From Pseudomonadota bacterium (GTDB taxonomy: Bacteria; Pseudomonadota; Gammaproteobacteria; Pseudomonadales; Pseudomonadaceae), in contig JAEYXX010000178.1 of NCBI GenBank assembly GCA_023431055.1, forward strand, positions 1 to 25,042: a stretch of 25,042 nt of DNA. Reading direction: 5' to 3'. A program made the translations under genes and the position numbers. Positions 15,537-23,873 of this stretch are shown here, in pieces. The first letter of the stretch is position 1. Each line of letters starts with the position of its first letter. The notes under the pieces are model-generated. The model did not search any database. It was not told the DNA's origin and saw only the letters and a list, made by a program, of their open reading frames with translations.

Positions 15537-16550
15537 GCGAACCCCAGGTTTCTCACCCTTCGAGGAACGCACATTGCCGAAGCGCTTTTCCTTCGACGGC
15601 GGATAACCGTAGAACTCCGTGTAGCACTTGCTGAAATGACTCGATGAAACGAATCCGCAAGCCAGGGACACATCGAGGATCGGCAGATCGGAATGCTGCA
15701 ACAGGCGTCGCCCTTCGGTCAGGCGCAGCTCCAGGTAATAGCGCACTGGCGTGGTCGTCATCTGATCCTGGAACAGCCGCTCGATCTGTCGTCTGGAGCG
15801 CCCGACATACTCGGCGATCTGGCTCAGGCTCAGTGGCTCTTCGATGTTGGCGGCCATCAGCTGCACCACGTTGCGCAGCGGCTCGCTCATCTTGTCGTGC
15901 AGCGACGGACGTGCGCGACGATAGCGCGACTCTTCGAAGGCCAGGATGTCGGTAATGCCATCGGCCAGCTCCCGACCATGTCGATTGCGGATCCATTCCA
16001 TCACCATATGGAAGGCACCGCTGGGGCTGGCAGCCGTCAGCCGGTTGCCATCGACCATATAGCTCTCGCTGGTTACCTGACTGTTCTTGGCGACCTCTGC
16101 CAGCACGGCGCGATTCTCCGGATGGATCGCGCATTTGTAACCATCCAGCAGTCCGGCTTGCCCCAGAAACCAGGCGCCATTCCACAGCCCAGCGAGCTCT
16201 ACGGACTGCTTGTTCGCGCCATGCAGCAATGCGCTCAGCACTGGCGAGGCTTTAAGCGGCGTACGCAGGCCACCACAGATCACCAGCAGATCCATGTGCG
16301 CCATGTTTGATAGCTGAATCTGTGCGCCAGGACAGATCACCAACCCCAGATCGCTGGTTACCGACTCGCCTGTCAGGCTGTAAGACTCGGTGACGAAACA
16401 GCCAGGGCTGATCAGATTGGCCGTGACCATGGTATCGAGCGCCTGGGTATAGGCCGGCAAGGAGAAATGCTCGAGCAGCAGAAAACCTACCCGGGCCTGT
16501 TTGACCGGCTGTTTCTTGTCATCGACGAAACGCAGGTTCTTGCCCTGCAT
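15531..16550 (-). CDS. GlxA-type AraC-family transcriptional regulator
   Basis: 339 aa. An N-terminal DJ-1/PfpI-like (type 1 glutamine amidotransferase-like) domain spans about 19-190, starting ARVGFLLLEHFSL, with VELAGLWNGAWFLG where active members have a catalytic cysteine. The C-terminal AraC DNA-binding domain covers about 235-325, with two HTHs: LSLSQIAEYVGRSRRQIERL and ILDVSLACGFVSSSHFSKCY. Architecture matches GbdR/ArgR/CdhR-like regulators of amine and amino-acid catabolism; the ligand is unknown. The frame opens at a TTG (16598), but that start overlaps a possible -10 (TATAAG on the minus strand), so the ATG at 16550 is preferred. It has only GAGG very close by, so the start is uncertain. 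Confidence 0.85.
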   Translation of the reverse strand: MQGKNLRFVDDKKQPVKQARVGFLLLEHFSLPAYTQALDTMVTANLISPGCFVTESYSLTGESVTSDLGLVICPGAQIQLSNMAHMDLLVICGGLRTPLKASPVLSALLHGANKQSVELAGLWNGAWFLGQAGLLDGYKCAIHPENRAVLAEVAKNSQVTSESYMVDGNRLTAASPSGAFHMVMEWIRNRHGRELADGITDILAFEESRYRRARPSLHDKMSEPLRNVVQLMAANIEEPLSLSQIAEYVGRSRRQIERLFQDQMTTTPVRYYLELRLTEGRRLLQHSDLPILDVSLACGFVSSSHFSKCYTEFYGYPPSKEKRFGNVRSSKGEKPGVRT

Positions 16551-16875
16551 GGCCTCGCTGAAGCTACGTTTTGGCAACACTTTCAAGACCTTATACAAGC
16601 CGTTTTATTTGATTTGTTATCAGCAGCGGCACGCTCAAATCATTTTCAATGACGCCATCGCCTGAGCGCCCCCTCCTCTGTCTGCTCATTGGCAGCCATC
16701 GAGAGCATTGATGTATCCGGATTCTTCCCGATTCGCGCGCACTCGGCAAACCGGAGCCATTGCAGGCCTCGCGACTCTACAAACGCACCTTGATGGCGGC
16801 CCTGGCCGCGCCTGAAATCCGAACCTAATCTTCTCCCCGGCGTTCTAAGTTCCAACAATGCTCCAAGGGGATTTC
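16551..16875. other. Intergenic region between divergent AraC-type and repair genes
   Basis: About 325 bp without a supported gene if the regulator starts at 16550. The part nearest the regulator (16590-16645) is AT-rich and contains TATAAG on the minus strand (complement of 16590-16595), a possible -10. On the plus side GGGG (16867-16870) serves as ribosome binding site for the exonuclease gene. No repeat, terminator or LexA-like box was seen. Confidence 0.5.
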
Positions 16876-17379
16876 ATGGATCTGGTCGTTGCCCGTCCCG
16901 AAGGTCTTTACTGTCCGCCCGGTGATTTCTACATCGATCCGTGGCGACCGGTGGAACGCTCGATCATCACCCATGCCCATGGCGATCACGCCCGCCGCGG
17001 CAATGGTCATTATCTGGCGGCGGCGCCCGGCGAAGGCATTCTGCGCTCGCGCCTGGGCGACGATATCCGTCTGCAGACCCTGGCCTACGGCGAATGCCTC
17101 GAGCACCACGGCGTGACCCTGAGCTTTCATCCCGCCGGGCACGTGCTGGGTTCGGCCCAGGTGCGTCTGGAATACCAGGGCGAAGTCTGGGTCGCCTCGG
17201 GGGACTACGTGGAAGATCGACCCGTTCAGCGTCGACGCGGTGCTGATCTATGCCCAGCGCGGCCACGGCCGCCGGGCCAGCCTGTACAGCGACTACACCT
17301 TCGCCGTGTGGGACGACTCCACGCCTGGCGAGCGTGTGCTGGTGCCCTTCGCCAAGGCCTACTCGGGCCTCACCGATGA
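16876..17379 (+). pseudogene. Truncated ligase-associated MBL-fold DNA exonuclease
   Basis: Intact members are about 330-340 aa metallo-beta-lactamase-fold nucleases encoded beside an ATP-dependent DNA ligase. Only residues 1-111 match: MDLVVARPEGLYCPPGDFY, the metal motif HAHGDHARRG (H33, H35, D37, H38), then [20 protein letters not shown] and VASGDY (106-111, ending at 17208). Beyond that the frame reads nonsense to a stop at 17379, because the DNA has switched to ligase sequence in another frame. The second half, with the remaining metal ligands and the beta-CASP part, is absent, so the product should be inactive. The ATG at 16876 follows AAGGGG. It is the first gene of the operon with the helicase and pdeM. 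Confidence 0.87.
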
Positions 17380-17608
17380 AGAGATGCGCAAGGTCGATGC
17401 GATCATCCGCAAGACCACCGTGGAGAAATTCGGCCCGGTGCGCAGCGTCACTCCGACCCTGGTGTTCGAGCTGGGTTTCGAGGGCATCGCCCTGTCCAAG
17501 CGGCACAAGAGCGGCGTCGCCGTGCGTTTCCCGCGCATGCTGCGCTGGCGTACCGACAAGCGGGTGGAGGACGCCGACACCCTGGCCACGCTGCAAGGCC
17601 TGCTCTGA
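17210..17608 (+). pseudogene. Remnant of ligase-associated ATP-dependent DNA ligase, C-terminal part
   Basis: About 132 codons, from [20 protein letters not shown] to LATLQGLL, matching the end of the ~530-560 aa ATP-dependent ligase of the exonuclease-ligase-helicase-PdeM cluster. What remains is the end of the nucleotidyltransferase domain ([18 protein letters not shown]) and the OB-fold domain, with the motif VI-type segment [18 protein letters not shown]. The adenylation lysine (KxDG motif) and the N-terminal DNA-binding domain are missing. The frame is open to its natural TGA, which overlaps the helicase ATG as TGATG. No start codon or ribosome site belongs to it. It joins the exonuclease fragment out of frame near 17205-17217. 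Confidence 0.87.
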
Positions 17609-20220
17609 TGGATCAACCCGTTCGCCGTCGCAGTCTGTCCGCTGCCTGGTTCGCCCAGCACGGCTGGAAGCCCTTCACCTTTCAGAAGGACGTATGGCAG
17701 GCGGTCAAGGCTGGCGAGTCCGGCCTGCTGCATGCTTCCACCGGTTCCGGCAAGACCTACGCGGTGTGGTTCGCCGCCCTGGACCGTTTCGCCACGCCCT
17801 CTCCTGCCGAGACCACCAGCCCTCGCCCGCGTAAAAAACCGGTCATGGCGCCGCTGACGGTGCTGTGGATCACCCCGATGCGCGCGCTCGCCGCCGATAC
17901 CGCGCGCGCCCTGCAGGCGCCGCTGCATGACCTACAGATTGCCTGGGACATCGGCCTGCGCACCGGCGATACCAATAGTGCCGAACGCGCCCGGCAGAAC
18001 CGCAAACTGCCGAGCACGCTGATCACCACGCCGGAAAGCCTGACACTGCTGCTGACCCGCTCCGATTCCCGCGAGGCCTTCGCCCACCTGCGCATGGTGG
18101 TGATCGACGAGTGGCACGAGCTGCTCGGCAACAAGCGTGGCGTGCAGCTACAACTGGCTCTGGCACGCCTGCGCCTGTGGCATCCGCCGCTGCTGGTATG
18201 GGCGCTGTCCGCCACGCTCGGCAATCTCGACCATGCCCGCGAGGTGCTGATGCCCGCCGGGCGCCTTGTGCAGGGCAAGCTGGCCAAGGACCTGCGCATC
18301 GACAGCCTGCTGCCGGCCGGCCTGGAGCGCTTTCCCTGGGCCGGGCATCTGGGACTGCGCATGCTGCCGCAGGTGGTCGAGGAGCTGGAGGCCAGCAGCA
18401 CCGCACTGGTGTTCACCAACACCTGCTCGCAGGCGGAGAGCTGGTACCAGGCCCTGCTCGAGGCGCGTCCGGACTGGGCCGGCCTGCTCGCCCTGCACCA
18501 CGGCTCGCTGTCGCAGGAGGTGCGCGACTGGGTCGAACAGGTGCTCAAGGAAGGCCGACTGAAAGCGGTGGTCTGCACCTCGAGCCTGGACCTCGGGGTG
18601 GATTTCCTGCCGGTGGAACGGGTGCTGCAGATCGGCTCACCCAAGGGCGTGGCCCGTCTCATGCAGCGCGCCGGCCGCTCCGGCCATGCCCCGGGGCGCC
18701 CGTCCCGCGCCACGCTGGTGCCCACCCATAGCCTGGAAGTGCTGGAAGCGGCCGCCGCGCAAAGCGCCGTGGCCGAGCGCAAGGTCGAGGCGCGGCTATC
18801 GCCGGACAAACCACTCGACGTGCTGGTCCAGCACTTGGTGAGCATGGCCCTGGGCGGCGGTTTCCACGCCGATGCCATGCTGGCCGAAGTGCGCAGCGCA
18901 TGGGCCTACCGCAGCCTCAGCGATGAGGAGTGGCAGTGGGCACTGGCCTTCATCCGCCACGGCGGCCATTCGCTGACCGCCTACCCCGATTACCGCCGCG
19001 CCGAGCCGGACGCCAGCGGCCTGTGGCAGGTGCCCGATGCGCGCCTGGCGCGGCGTCATCGGATGAGCATCGGCACCATCGTCAGCGACGCCAGCCTGGC
19101 GGTGAAATACTGGAGCAAGGGCGGCGGAGGAGGTTCTCTGGGCAGCGTCGAGGAAGGTTTCATCGCCCGTCTGCGCCCCGGCGATACCTTCCTCTTCGCC
19201 GGTCGCCCGCTGGAACTGGTGCGGGTGGAAAACATGACCGTCTACGTGCGCCGCGCCACCAGCCGCAAGGCGGCGATGCCGCGCTGGAACGGCGGACGCA
19301 TGCCGCTCTCCAGCGAACTGGCTGACGCCGTGCTGGCCAAGCTCGACGCCGCCGCCCGGGATGAGTACCCCGGGCCGGAGATGCAGCTGCTGCGCCCATT
19401 GCTCGACGTGCAGCAGGCCTGGTCCGCCCTGCCCGGCGCCGCCACCCTGCTGGCGGAGGTGCTCAAGTCCCGCGAAGGCTGGCATCTGTTCCTCTACCCT
19501 TTCGCCGGTCGTTCGGTGCATCTGGGGCTGGCCAGCCTGCTGGCCTGGCGCCTGGCCCGCGAACAGCCGCTGAGCCTGTCCATCGCGGTCAATGATTACG
19601 GCCTGGAGCTGCTGTGCCCCAGCGAAGTGGATTTCGCCGCGCGGCTCACGCCCGAGCTGTTGAGCACGGACGATCTGTTGGCCGACGTAATGGCCAGCCT
19701 CAACGCCGGTGAACTGGCGCGCCGACGCTTTCGCGAGATCGCCCGCATCGCCGGCCTGGTGTTCAGCGGCTACCCCGGCGCGCCGAAGAGCACCCGCCAG
19801 CTACAGGCCTCCAGCGCCTTGTTCTTCGACGTGTTCAGCCAATACGACCCGGGCAACCTGCTGCTTGGCCAGGCGCAGGAAGAAGTGCTGCGCCAGGAGC
19901 TGGACGTGCAGCGCCTGCAGCACACCCTGCAGCGTCTGCAATCACGCCGGCTGGATATCCGCACGGTCAGGCGCGCCACGCCGTTCGCCTTCCCCCTGCT
20001 GGTGGAACGCTTTCGCGAAAGCCTGAGTTCGGAGAAACTCGCCGACCGCATCCGGCGTATGGTGGCTGATCTTGAGCAGGCCGCCGGGCCGGGCGGTTAT
20101 CAGAACCCGGCATTCGCCATCGACGACGAGCGCCCGGCGCCGCGCAAAGGCCGCTCCCCGCGTCAGGGCAAGGACGGCCTGCCAAGACCACCAGCGCAGC
20201 GCCCGAAAAAACGTCGCTGA
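17608..20220 (+). CDS. Lhr-like, ligase-associated DEXH-box helicase
   Basis: 870 aa, apparently intact. A superfamily 2 helicase of the Lhr type, here the short form found with the ligase/exonuclease/PdeM repair cluster. Motif I STGSGKT is at 44-50, motif II DEWH at 167-170, motif III in ALSATLGN (~198-205), motif V in TSSLDLGVD, motif [13 protein letters not shown] from 353. The Lhr-specific winged-helix/C-terminal region follows, ending in a basic tail ([11 protein letters not shown]...KKRR). The ATG overlaps the ligase stop (TGATG), so translation is normally coupled to the ligase and may suffer from the upstream lesion. It acts on DNA or RNA-DNA substrates in the cytoplasm; its exact role in damage response is not settled. 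Confidence 0.93.
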   Translation: MDQPVRRRSLSAAWFAQHGWKPFTFQKDVWQAVKAGESGLLHASTGSGKTYAVWFAALDRFATPSPAETTSPRPRKKPVMAPLTVLWITPMRALAADTARALQAPLHDLQIAWDIGLRTGDTNSAERARQNRKLPSTLITTPESLTLLLTRSDSREAFAHLRMVVIDEWHELLGNKRGVQLQLALARLRLWHPPLLVWALSATLGNLDHAREVLMPAGRLVQGKLAKDLRIDSLLPAGLERFPWAGHLGLRMLPQVVEELEASSTALVFTNTCSQAESWYQALLEARPDWAGLLALHHGSLSQEVRDWVEQVLKEGRLKAVVCTSSLDLGVDFLPVERVLQIGSPKGVARLMQRAGRSGHAPGRPSRATLVPTHSLEVLEAAAAQSAVAERKVEARLSPDKPLDVLVQHLVSMALGGGFHADAMLAEVRSAWAYRSLSDEEWQWALAFIRHGGHSLTAYPDYRRAEPDASGLWQVPDARLARRHRMSIGTIVSDASLAVKYWSKGGGGGSLGSVEEGFIARLRPGDTFLFAGRPLELVRVENMTVYVRRATSRKAAMPRWNGGRMPLSSELADAVLAKLDAAARDEYPGPEMQLLRPLLDVQQAWSALPGAATLLAEVLKSREGWHLFLYPFAGRSVHLGLASLLAWRLAREQPLSLSIAVNDYGLELLCPSEVDFAARLTPELLSTDDLLADVMASLNAGELARRRFREIARIAGLVFSGYPGAPKSTRQLQASSALFFDVFSQYDPGNLLLGQAQEEVLRQELDVQRLQHTLQRLQSRRLDIRTVRRATPFAFPLLVERFRESLSSEKLADRIRRMVADLEQAAGPGGYQNPAFAIDDERPAPRKGRSPRQGKDGLPRPPAQRPKKRR

Positions 20221-20230
20221 CAGAGGCCCC

Positions 20231-20905
20231 ATGCTCGTAACCACACCTAGTCATCACAGCGTGCAACTGGCCGGCGCCGAACTCTGGCTACTGGCGGACA
20301 AGGCCATCTGGTGGCCGCAGCAGCAGGCACTGCTGGTCGCCGATATCCATATCGGCAAGGCTGCGGCCTATCGCGCCCTGGGTCAGCCGGTGCCACAGGG
20401 CACCACCGCGGCCAATCTGCAGCGGCTGGACGCCCTGTTGCAGCGTTTCGATTGTCGCCAGCTGATCTTTCTCGGCGATTTTCTCCACGCCCCCGGCTCA
20501 CGCACGCCGGCCACACTGGCGGCGCTGGCCGAGTGGCGCGAGCGTCACGCCACGCTGGCCATGACCCTGGTGCGCGGCAACCACGACAAGCGCGCGGGCG
20601 ACCCACCTGAAGACTTGCGCATCGAGGTGGTGGAAGAACCTTTGCTGCTCGGCCCCTTCGCCCTGCAGCACGAACCTCGCGCGCACGCCAGCCACCATGT
20701 GCTGGCCGGCCACCTGCACCCGGCCTACTTGCTACAAGGACGGGGAAGGCAACGCCTGCGCCTGCCGTGTTTCGTGCTGGGTGATGAGGTCAGCCTGCTG
20801 CCGGCCTTCGGCAGCTTCACCGGCAGCATGACCTTTCGCGTCGAACCCGGGCAGCGCATCGTGGTGGTCGGCGACGGCGGTATCTGGCCCGTACACGAGT
20901 CCTGA
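20231..20905 (+). CDS. pdeM: Ligase-associated DNA damage response endonuclease PdeM
   Basis: 224 aa. A calcineurin-like metallophosphoesterase with all metal-site blocks: DIH (D38, H40), GDFLH (D83), GNHD (N117, H118) and GHLH (H161, H163). It is the last member of the repair cluster after the helicase. The ATG at 20231 is 10 nt after the helicase stop, with GAGG just before it. The long in-frame stretch upstream overlaps the helicase and is not used. The stop is 3 nt from the convergent DUF1810 gene. The enzyme appears intact although its usual partners, exonuclease and ligase, are broken here. Confidence 0.93.
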   Translation: MLVTTPSHHSVQLAGAELWLLADKAIWWPQQQALLVADIHIGKAAAYRALGQPVPQGTTAANLQRLDALLQRFDCRQLIFLGDFLHAPGSRTPATLAALAEWRERHATLAMTLVRGNHDKRAGDPPEDLRIEVVEEPLLLGPFALQHEPRAHASHHVLAGHLHPAYLLQGRGRQRLRLPCFVLGDEVSLLPAFGSFTGSMTFRVEPGQRIVVVGDGGIWPVHES

Positions 20906-20908
20906 GGC

Positions 20909-21328
20909 TTACAGGCGCTGCAAGGTCCCTGGATCGGCCTCGCCGTCGTAGAACGCCTGCAGCACCTCGGCGAACAGTGGCTGGGCCGGCGCGGCGGCCT
21001 GGAACAGGGTCATGCTCGAACGCAGCTTGAGGTCGTCCGGCGAGCCCATGATCTGCCGCACGGAGCGTCCTCGATGAGACAGCAAGGCACGCACGCAATC
21101 TTCCAGACGTGCGCCCAGCAACGGATGCGCCAGGTAGGCACGCGCCTCGTCGAGGCCGGAGATGCCATAGTGCTCGGCCATGTCACTGCGGCCCAGGCCG
21201 CGCAGCTGCGGGAACACATACCACATCCAGTGGCTGCGCTTGGCGCCGACACGCAGCTCGTCGAGGGCTTGCTGATAATCGCGCTGCTGCGCCTCGACGA
21301 AGCGCGCCAGATCGAACGGATCGTTCAT
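20909..21328 (-). CDS. DUF1810 family protein
   Basis: 139 aa, cytoplasmic. It matches the DUF1810 family by FDLARFVEAQQRDYQQALDE at the start, KRSHWMWYVFPQLRGLG (30-46), AEHYGI and the HPLLGARL block (68-75). The family is related to the calpastatin-like/NADAR-neighbour group of unknown function. Length is typical. Its ATG overlaps the stop of the upstream membrane-protein gene by 4 nt (ATGA), so the two are co-translated. Confidence 0.9.
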   Translation of the reverse strand: MNDPFDLARFVEAQQRDYQQALDELRVGAKRSHWMWYVFPQLRGLGRSDMAEHYGISGLDEARAYLAHPLLGARLEDCVRALLSHRGRSVRQIMGSPDDLKLRSSMTLFQAAAPAQPLFAEVLQAFYDGEADPGTLQRL

Positions 21329-21651
21329 CGCGCCGACCGTTCGTGCCCCATCGGCGTGGTATCGGGCAGTGCGCTCTGCGTGGCGAAGTCCGGGCTGTGC
21401 ACCTCGGAATCCAGCGGCATCTGCGCGTAGCGGGCCTTTTCGGCACCTGGTCCGATTGGGTCGGCCAGCCTCGAACGCTTGAGTTCGTGATGTCCGCCAA
21501 GGCTACGGACAAGCAACCATCCGCCCAGCGCGGCACCAGCTACGCCCAGCAATCCGCCGCGCCGCAAGCCTGCGCCCATCAGCGCCAGCCCGCTACCAAG
21601 CGAGGCGTAGCGCTGCCAATCGTGGAGATCGTTATCGGTGTGTTGTTTCAT
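21325..21651 (-). CDS. Small membrane-associated protein of unknown function
   Basis: 108 aa, not firmly recognised. A glycine-rich hydrophobic stretch at about 18-50 (LGSGLALMGAGLRRGGLLGV, then AGAALGGWLLVRSLGG) looks like one or two membrane helices, similar in style to DUF2892-type proteins. A polar, proline-containing cytoplasmic tail follows. The ATG at 21651 follows AGGAAG with 7 nt spacing; an upstream in-frame start at 21693 has no such site. It overlaps DUF1810 by ATGA. It is divergent from the imuA operon, with about 190 nt between. Confidence 0.75.
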   Translation of the reverse strand: MKQHTDNDLHDWQRYASLGSGLALMGAGLRRGGLLGVAGAALGGWLLVRSLGGHHELKRSRLADPIGPGAEKARYAQMPLDSEVHSPDFATQSALPDTTPMGHERSAR

Positions 21652-21777
21652 GGCAATTCTTCCTGAAGGTGACTTATCAGCTGACAGGTGCACTCCCGAG
21701 GACGTTCTGCCTCATTGAACTACCGCTTATCGCATCGCACTGGGCCATGGACGGCGACAGACTGCCCCGCTCTGCTC

Positions 21778-21805
21778 TTGACCTGGAAGACAGTCAACAT
21801 AATAC
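21778..21805 (+). promoter_or_regulatory. Promoter of imuA-imuB-dnaE2
   Basis: TTGACC (21778-21783), a 16-nt spacer and TAATAC (21800-21805). The -10 overlaps the LexA box, so bound LexA would block RNA polymerase directly. The expected start site lies about 25 nt upstream of the imuA ATG. Confidence 0.7.
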
Positions 21806-21822
21806 TGTATCTATATACAGTA
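21803..21822. promoter_or_regulatory. LexA box (SOS operator)
   Basis: TACTGTATCTATATACAGTA matches the E. coli-type consensus TACTG(TA)5CAGTA at 19 of 20 positions and contains CTGT-N8-ACAG. It is 17 nt upstream of the imuA ATG and overlaps the -10, predicting tight LexA repression and induction by DNA damage of the whole imuA-imuB-dnaE2 operon. Confidence 0.95.
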
Positions 21823-21838
21823 TTTTCGGTCATTAGCC

Positions 21839-22456
21839 ATGTCATCCGTAGTTGCGCTCGACCGGCTGATCGACGCTCGCCGTGTATGGCGAGGTCAGGC
21901 CGTTTCATCGCCATCGAGCGCCCATTTCTCCACCGGACACCGCTTTCTCGACGCCGCACTGCCCGGTGGAGGCTGGCCTACGGCTGCGCTCAGCGAAATT
22001 CTCACCGCCATGCCGGGTATCGGCGAACTGAGCCTGCTGTGGCCGACCCTTGCCCGGCTGACAGCCGCCAGCGAGCGGGTCGTACTGGTCGCCCCGCCTC
22101 ACCTGCCCTACCCTCAGGCCTGGATTCACGCCGGCGTCGATCTGCGCCAGCTGAGCATCATCCAGGCCGATGGCCGCGATGCCTTGTGGGCGGCTGAACA
22201 ATGCCTGCGCTCGGGCAGTTGTGGCGCGGTGCTGAGCTGGTTGCGCCAGGCCGATGACCGTGCCCTGAGGCGCCTGCAGGTGGCCGCCGCGACCGGGCAA
22301 ACCCTGGCGTTCGCCTACCGGCCGCAGGCAGAGGCCGCCAATCCGTCACCGGCGGCGCTGCGCCTGGTGCTGGAAAGCCAGCCGGCACAAGTGCGGGTGA
22401 TCAAGTGCCGCGGCGGGTTGCCGCCTGCGCGGCCGCTCGCCTTTGCCTGGCATTGA
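21839..22456 (+). CDS. imuA: Translesion synthesis-associated protein ImuA
   Basis: 205 aa. A RecA/SulA-like accessory factor of the ImuA-ImuB-DnaE2 mutasome, which copies past DNA lesions with mutation. Visible family features are FSTGHRFLDAALPGGGWPTAALSEIL (about 30-55), the ERVVLVAPPHLPYPQAW strand (78-94), and SCGAVLSWLRQADDRALRRLQ (about 126-146). The C-terminus ends LPPARPLAFAWH. It lacks a canonical Walker A GxxxxGKT. The ATG at 21839 lies directly after the LexA box. imuB starts 7 nt after its stop. Confidence 0.93.
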   Translation: MSSVVALDRLIDARRVWRGQAVSSPSSAHFSTGHRFLDAALPGGGWPTAALSEILTAMPGIGELSLLWPTLARLTAASERVVLVAPPHLPYPQAWIHAGVDLRQLSIIQADGRDALWAAEQCLRSGSCGAVLSWLRQADDRALRRLQVAAATGQTLAFAYRPQAEAANPSPAALRLVLESQPAQVRVIKCRGGLPPARPLAFAWH

Positions 22457-22463
22457 GCCTGCC

Positions 22464-23873
22464 ATGCTCTGGGCTTGCATCCTGCTGCCGCAGCTGGCCA
22501 TGGATGGCGTGCAGCGTCACCGCGCCAATCCCGACGAGCCGTTGGTGCTGCTCACCGGTTCGCCGCAGCGGCGCGTTCTGCAGGCGGTCAATCCGGCGGC
22601 CCGCGCCCTAGGGCTGAAACCCGGCCAGTCACTGACGGCCGCGCAGGCCCTGACACGCGGCTTTGCCAGCGCGGAATACGACCTCGTGGCCATCGAGCGC
22701 TGGCAGCAGTTTCTCGCCGCCTGGGCCTATGGCTTCAGCGCTCAGGTCAGCCTGCATTACCCGCGCTGCCTGCTGCTGGAAGTGCAATCGAGCATGGGCC
22801 TGTTCGGCCCCTGGCCGCGCTTCGAGGCGCGTCTGCGCGCCGAGCTTTCCTCGCTGGCCTTTCAGCACCGCATTGCCGTCGCGCCGAATCCGGCCGCTGC
22901 GCGGGTGCTGGTCAATATCGGTGATGGCCTGATGGCAAACGATGAGAAGACGCTCAGGCAGATGCTCGATTCACTGCCGGTGGACCGGCTCGGGCTTTCC
23001 CCAGCGACAACCACGGCGTTCAATCGCATGGGGCTCAGGCAATTGCGGCAGCTCCTGGCACTGCCGCGTGACAGCCTGGCCAGGCGCTTTCCTGCCGATG
23101 TGCTGCGCCATCTCGATACCCTGTTGGGCCAGCGCCCGCTGGCGCTGGATTTCTATACACCCGCGGACGTGTTCGATGCCCGTATCGAACTGAACTTCGA
23201 GGTGGAATCCCATCAGGCGCTGCTGTTCCCATTACGCCGGCTAACGGCCGACCTGGCCGCCTACCTGGCCGGGCGTGACAGTGGCGTGCAGCGTTTCGCC
23301 CTGCACCTGGAACACCGCGTGGGTGCCGATACGCAGGTAAATGTGGGCCTGCTCAGCGCCGAGCGCGATCCCGGCATGCTGTTCGAGCTGACGCGCGGAC
23401 GCCTGGAGCATCAGCAGCTACCAGCGCCGGTGCTGGCCGTGCGGTTGGTGGCGCGGGAGCTCCCAACCTTCGCACCACAGCATCAGCAGCTGTTCGACGA
23501 GCGCCCTCAACAGAACCAGCCCTGGGAGCAACTACGCGAGCGATTGCGTGCGCGCCTCGGTGATGAGGCCCTGCATGGCCTCGGTGCCAGAGCCGATCAC
23601 CGCCCCGAGCGTACCTGGATGAACGAATCATCCAGTTCCGTGCTACCACCCAGCGGCCCACGCCCCGGCTGGCTGCTGAGCGAACCCCAGCCGCTGCACG
23701 AGGCCTCGCTACGCATTCTTGACGGCCCCGAACGCATCGAATCCGGTTGGTGGGATGGCGAGGATGTACGCCGCGATTATTACGTGGTGCAGACCCGCAC
23801 CGGCCAGCGCGGCTGGGCGTATCGCCCGGTCGGCAGTGAGGGGCCATTGCTGCTGCACGGGTGGTTCGCATGA
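22464..23873 (+). CDS. imuB: ImuB, catalytically dead Y-family polymerase-like protein
   Basis: 469 aa. It is the hub of the mutasome, linking ImuA and DnaE2 to the beta clamp. It has the Y-family fold, but the active site is degenerate: the usual S-x-D-E block reads LLLEVQSS (103-110) with the aspartate gone. A clamp-binding QQLF motif is at 341-344 (within [10 protein letters not shown]), and the C-terminal part ends [18 protein letters not shown] chose the ATG at 22464 ([15 protein letters not shown]) over a TTG at 22443 that overlaps imuA. Its stop overlaps the dnaE2 start as ATGA. Confidence 0.93.
   Translation: MLWACILLPQLAMDGVQRHRANPDEPLVLLTGSPQRRVLQAVNPAARALGLKPGQSLTAAQALTRGFASAEYDLVAIERWQQFLAAWAYGFSAQVSLHYPRCLLLEVQSSMGLFGPWPRFEARLRAELSSLAFQHRIAVAPNPAAARVLVNIGDGLMANDEKTLRQMLDSLPVDRLGLSPATTTAFNRMGLRQLRQLLALPRDSLARRFPADVLRHLDTLLGQRPLALDFYTPADVFDARIELNFEVESHQALLFPLRRLTADLAAYLAGRDSGVQRFALHLEHRVGADTQVNVGLLSAERDPGMLFELTRGRLEHQQLPAPVLAVRLVARELPTFAPQHQQLFDERPQQNQPWEQLRERLRARLGDEALHGLGARADHRPERTWMNESSSSVLPPSGPRPGWLLSEPQPLHEASLRILDGPERIESGWWDGEDVRRDYYVVQTRTGQRGWAYRPVGSEGPLLLHGWFA

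Noticed and set aside
15316..15606. 96-aa plus-strand frame after the GNAT-Rnk gene
   Set aside because: No ribosome binding site or recognisable domain, runs through the AT-rich palindromes and into the end of the convergent regulator gene.
17757..18878. 373-aa minus-strand open frame opposite the helicase
   Set aside because: Ser/Arg-rich composition is the mark of a complement frame; the helicase motifs on the plus strand are unambiguous.
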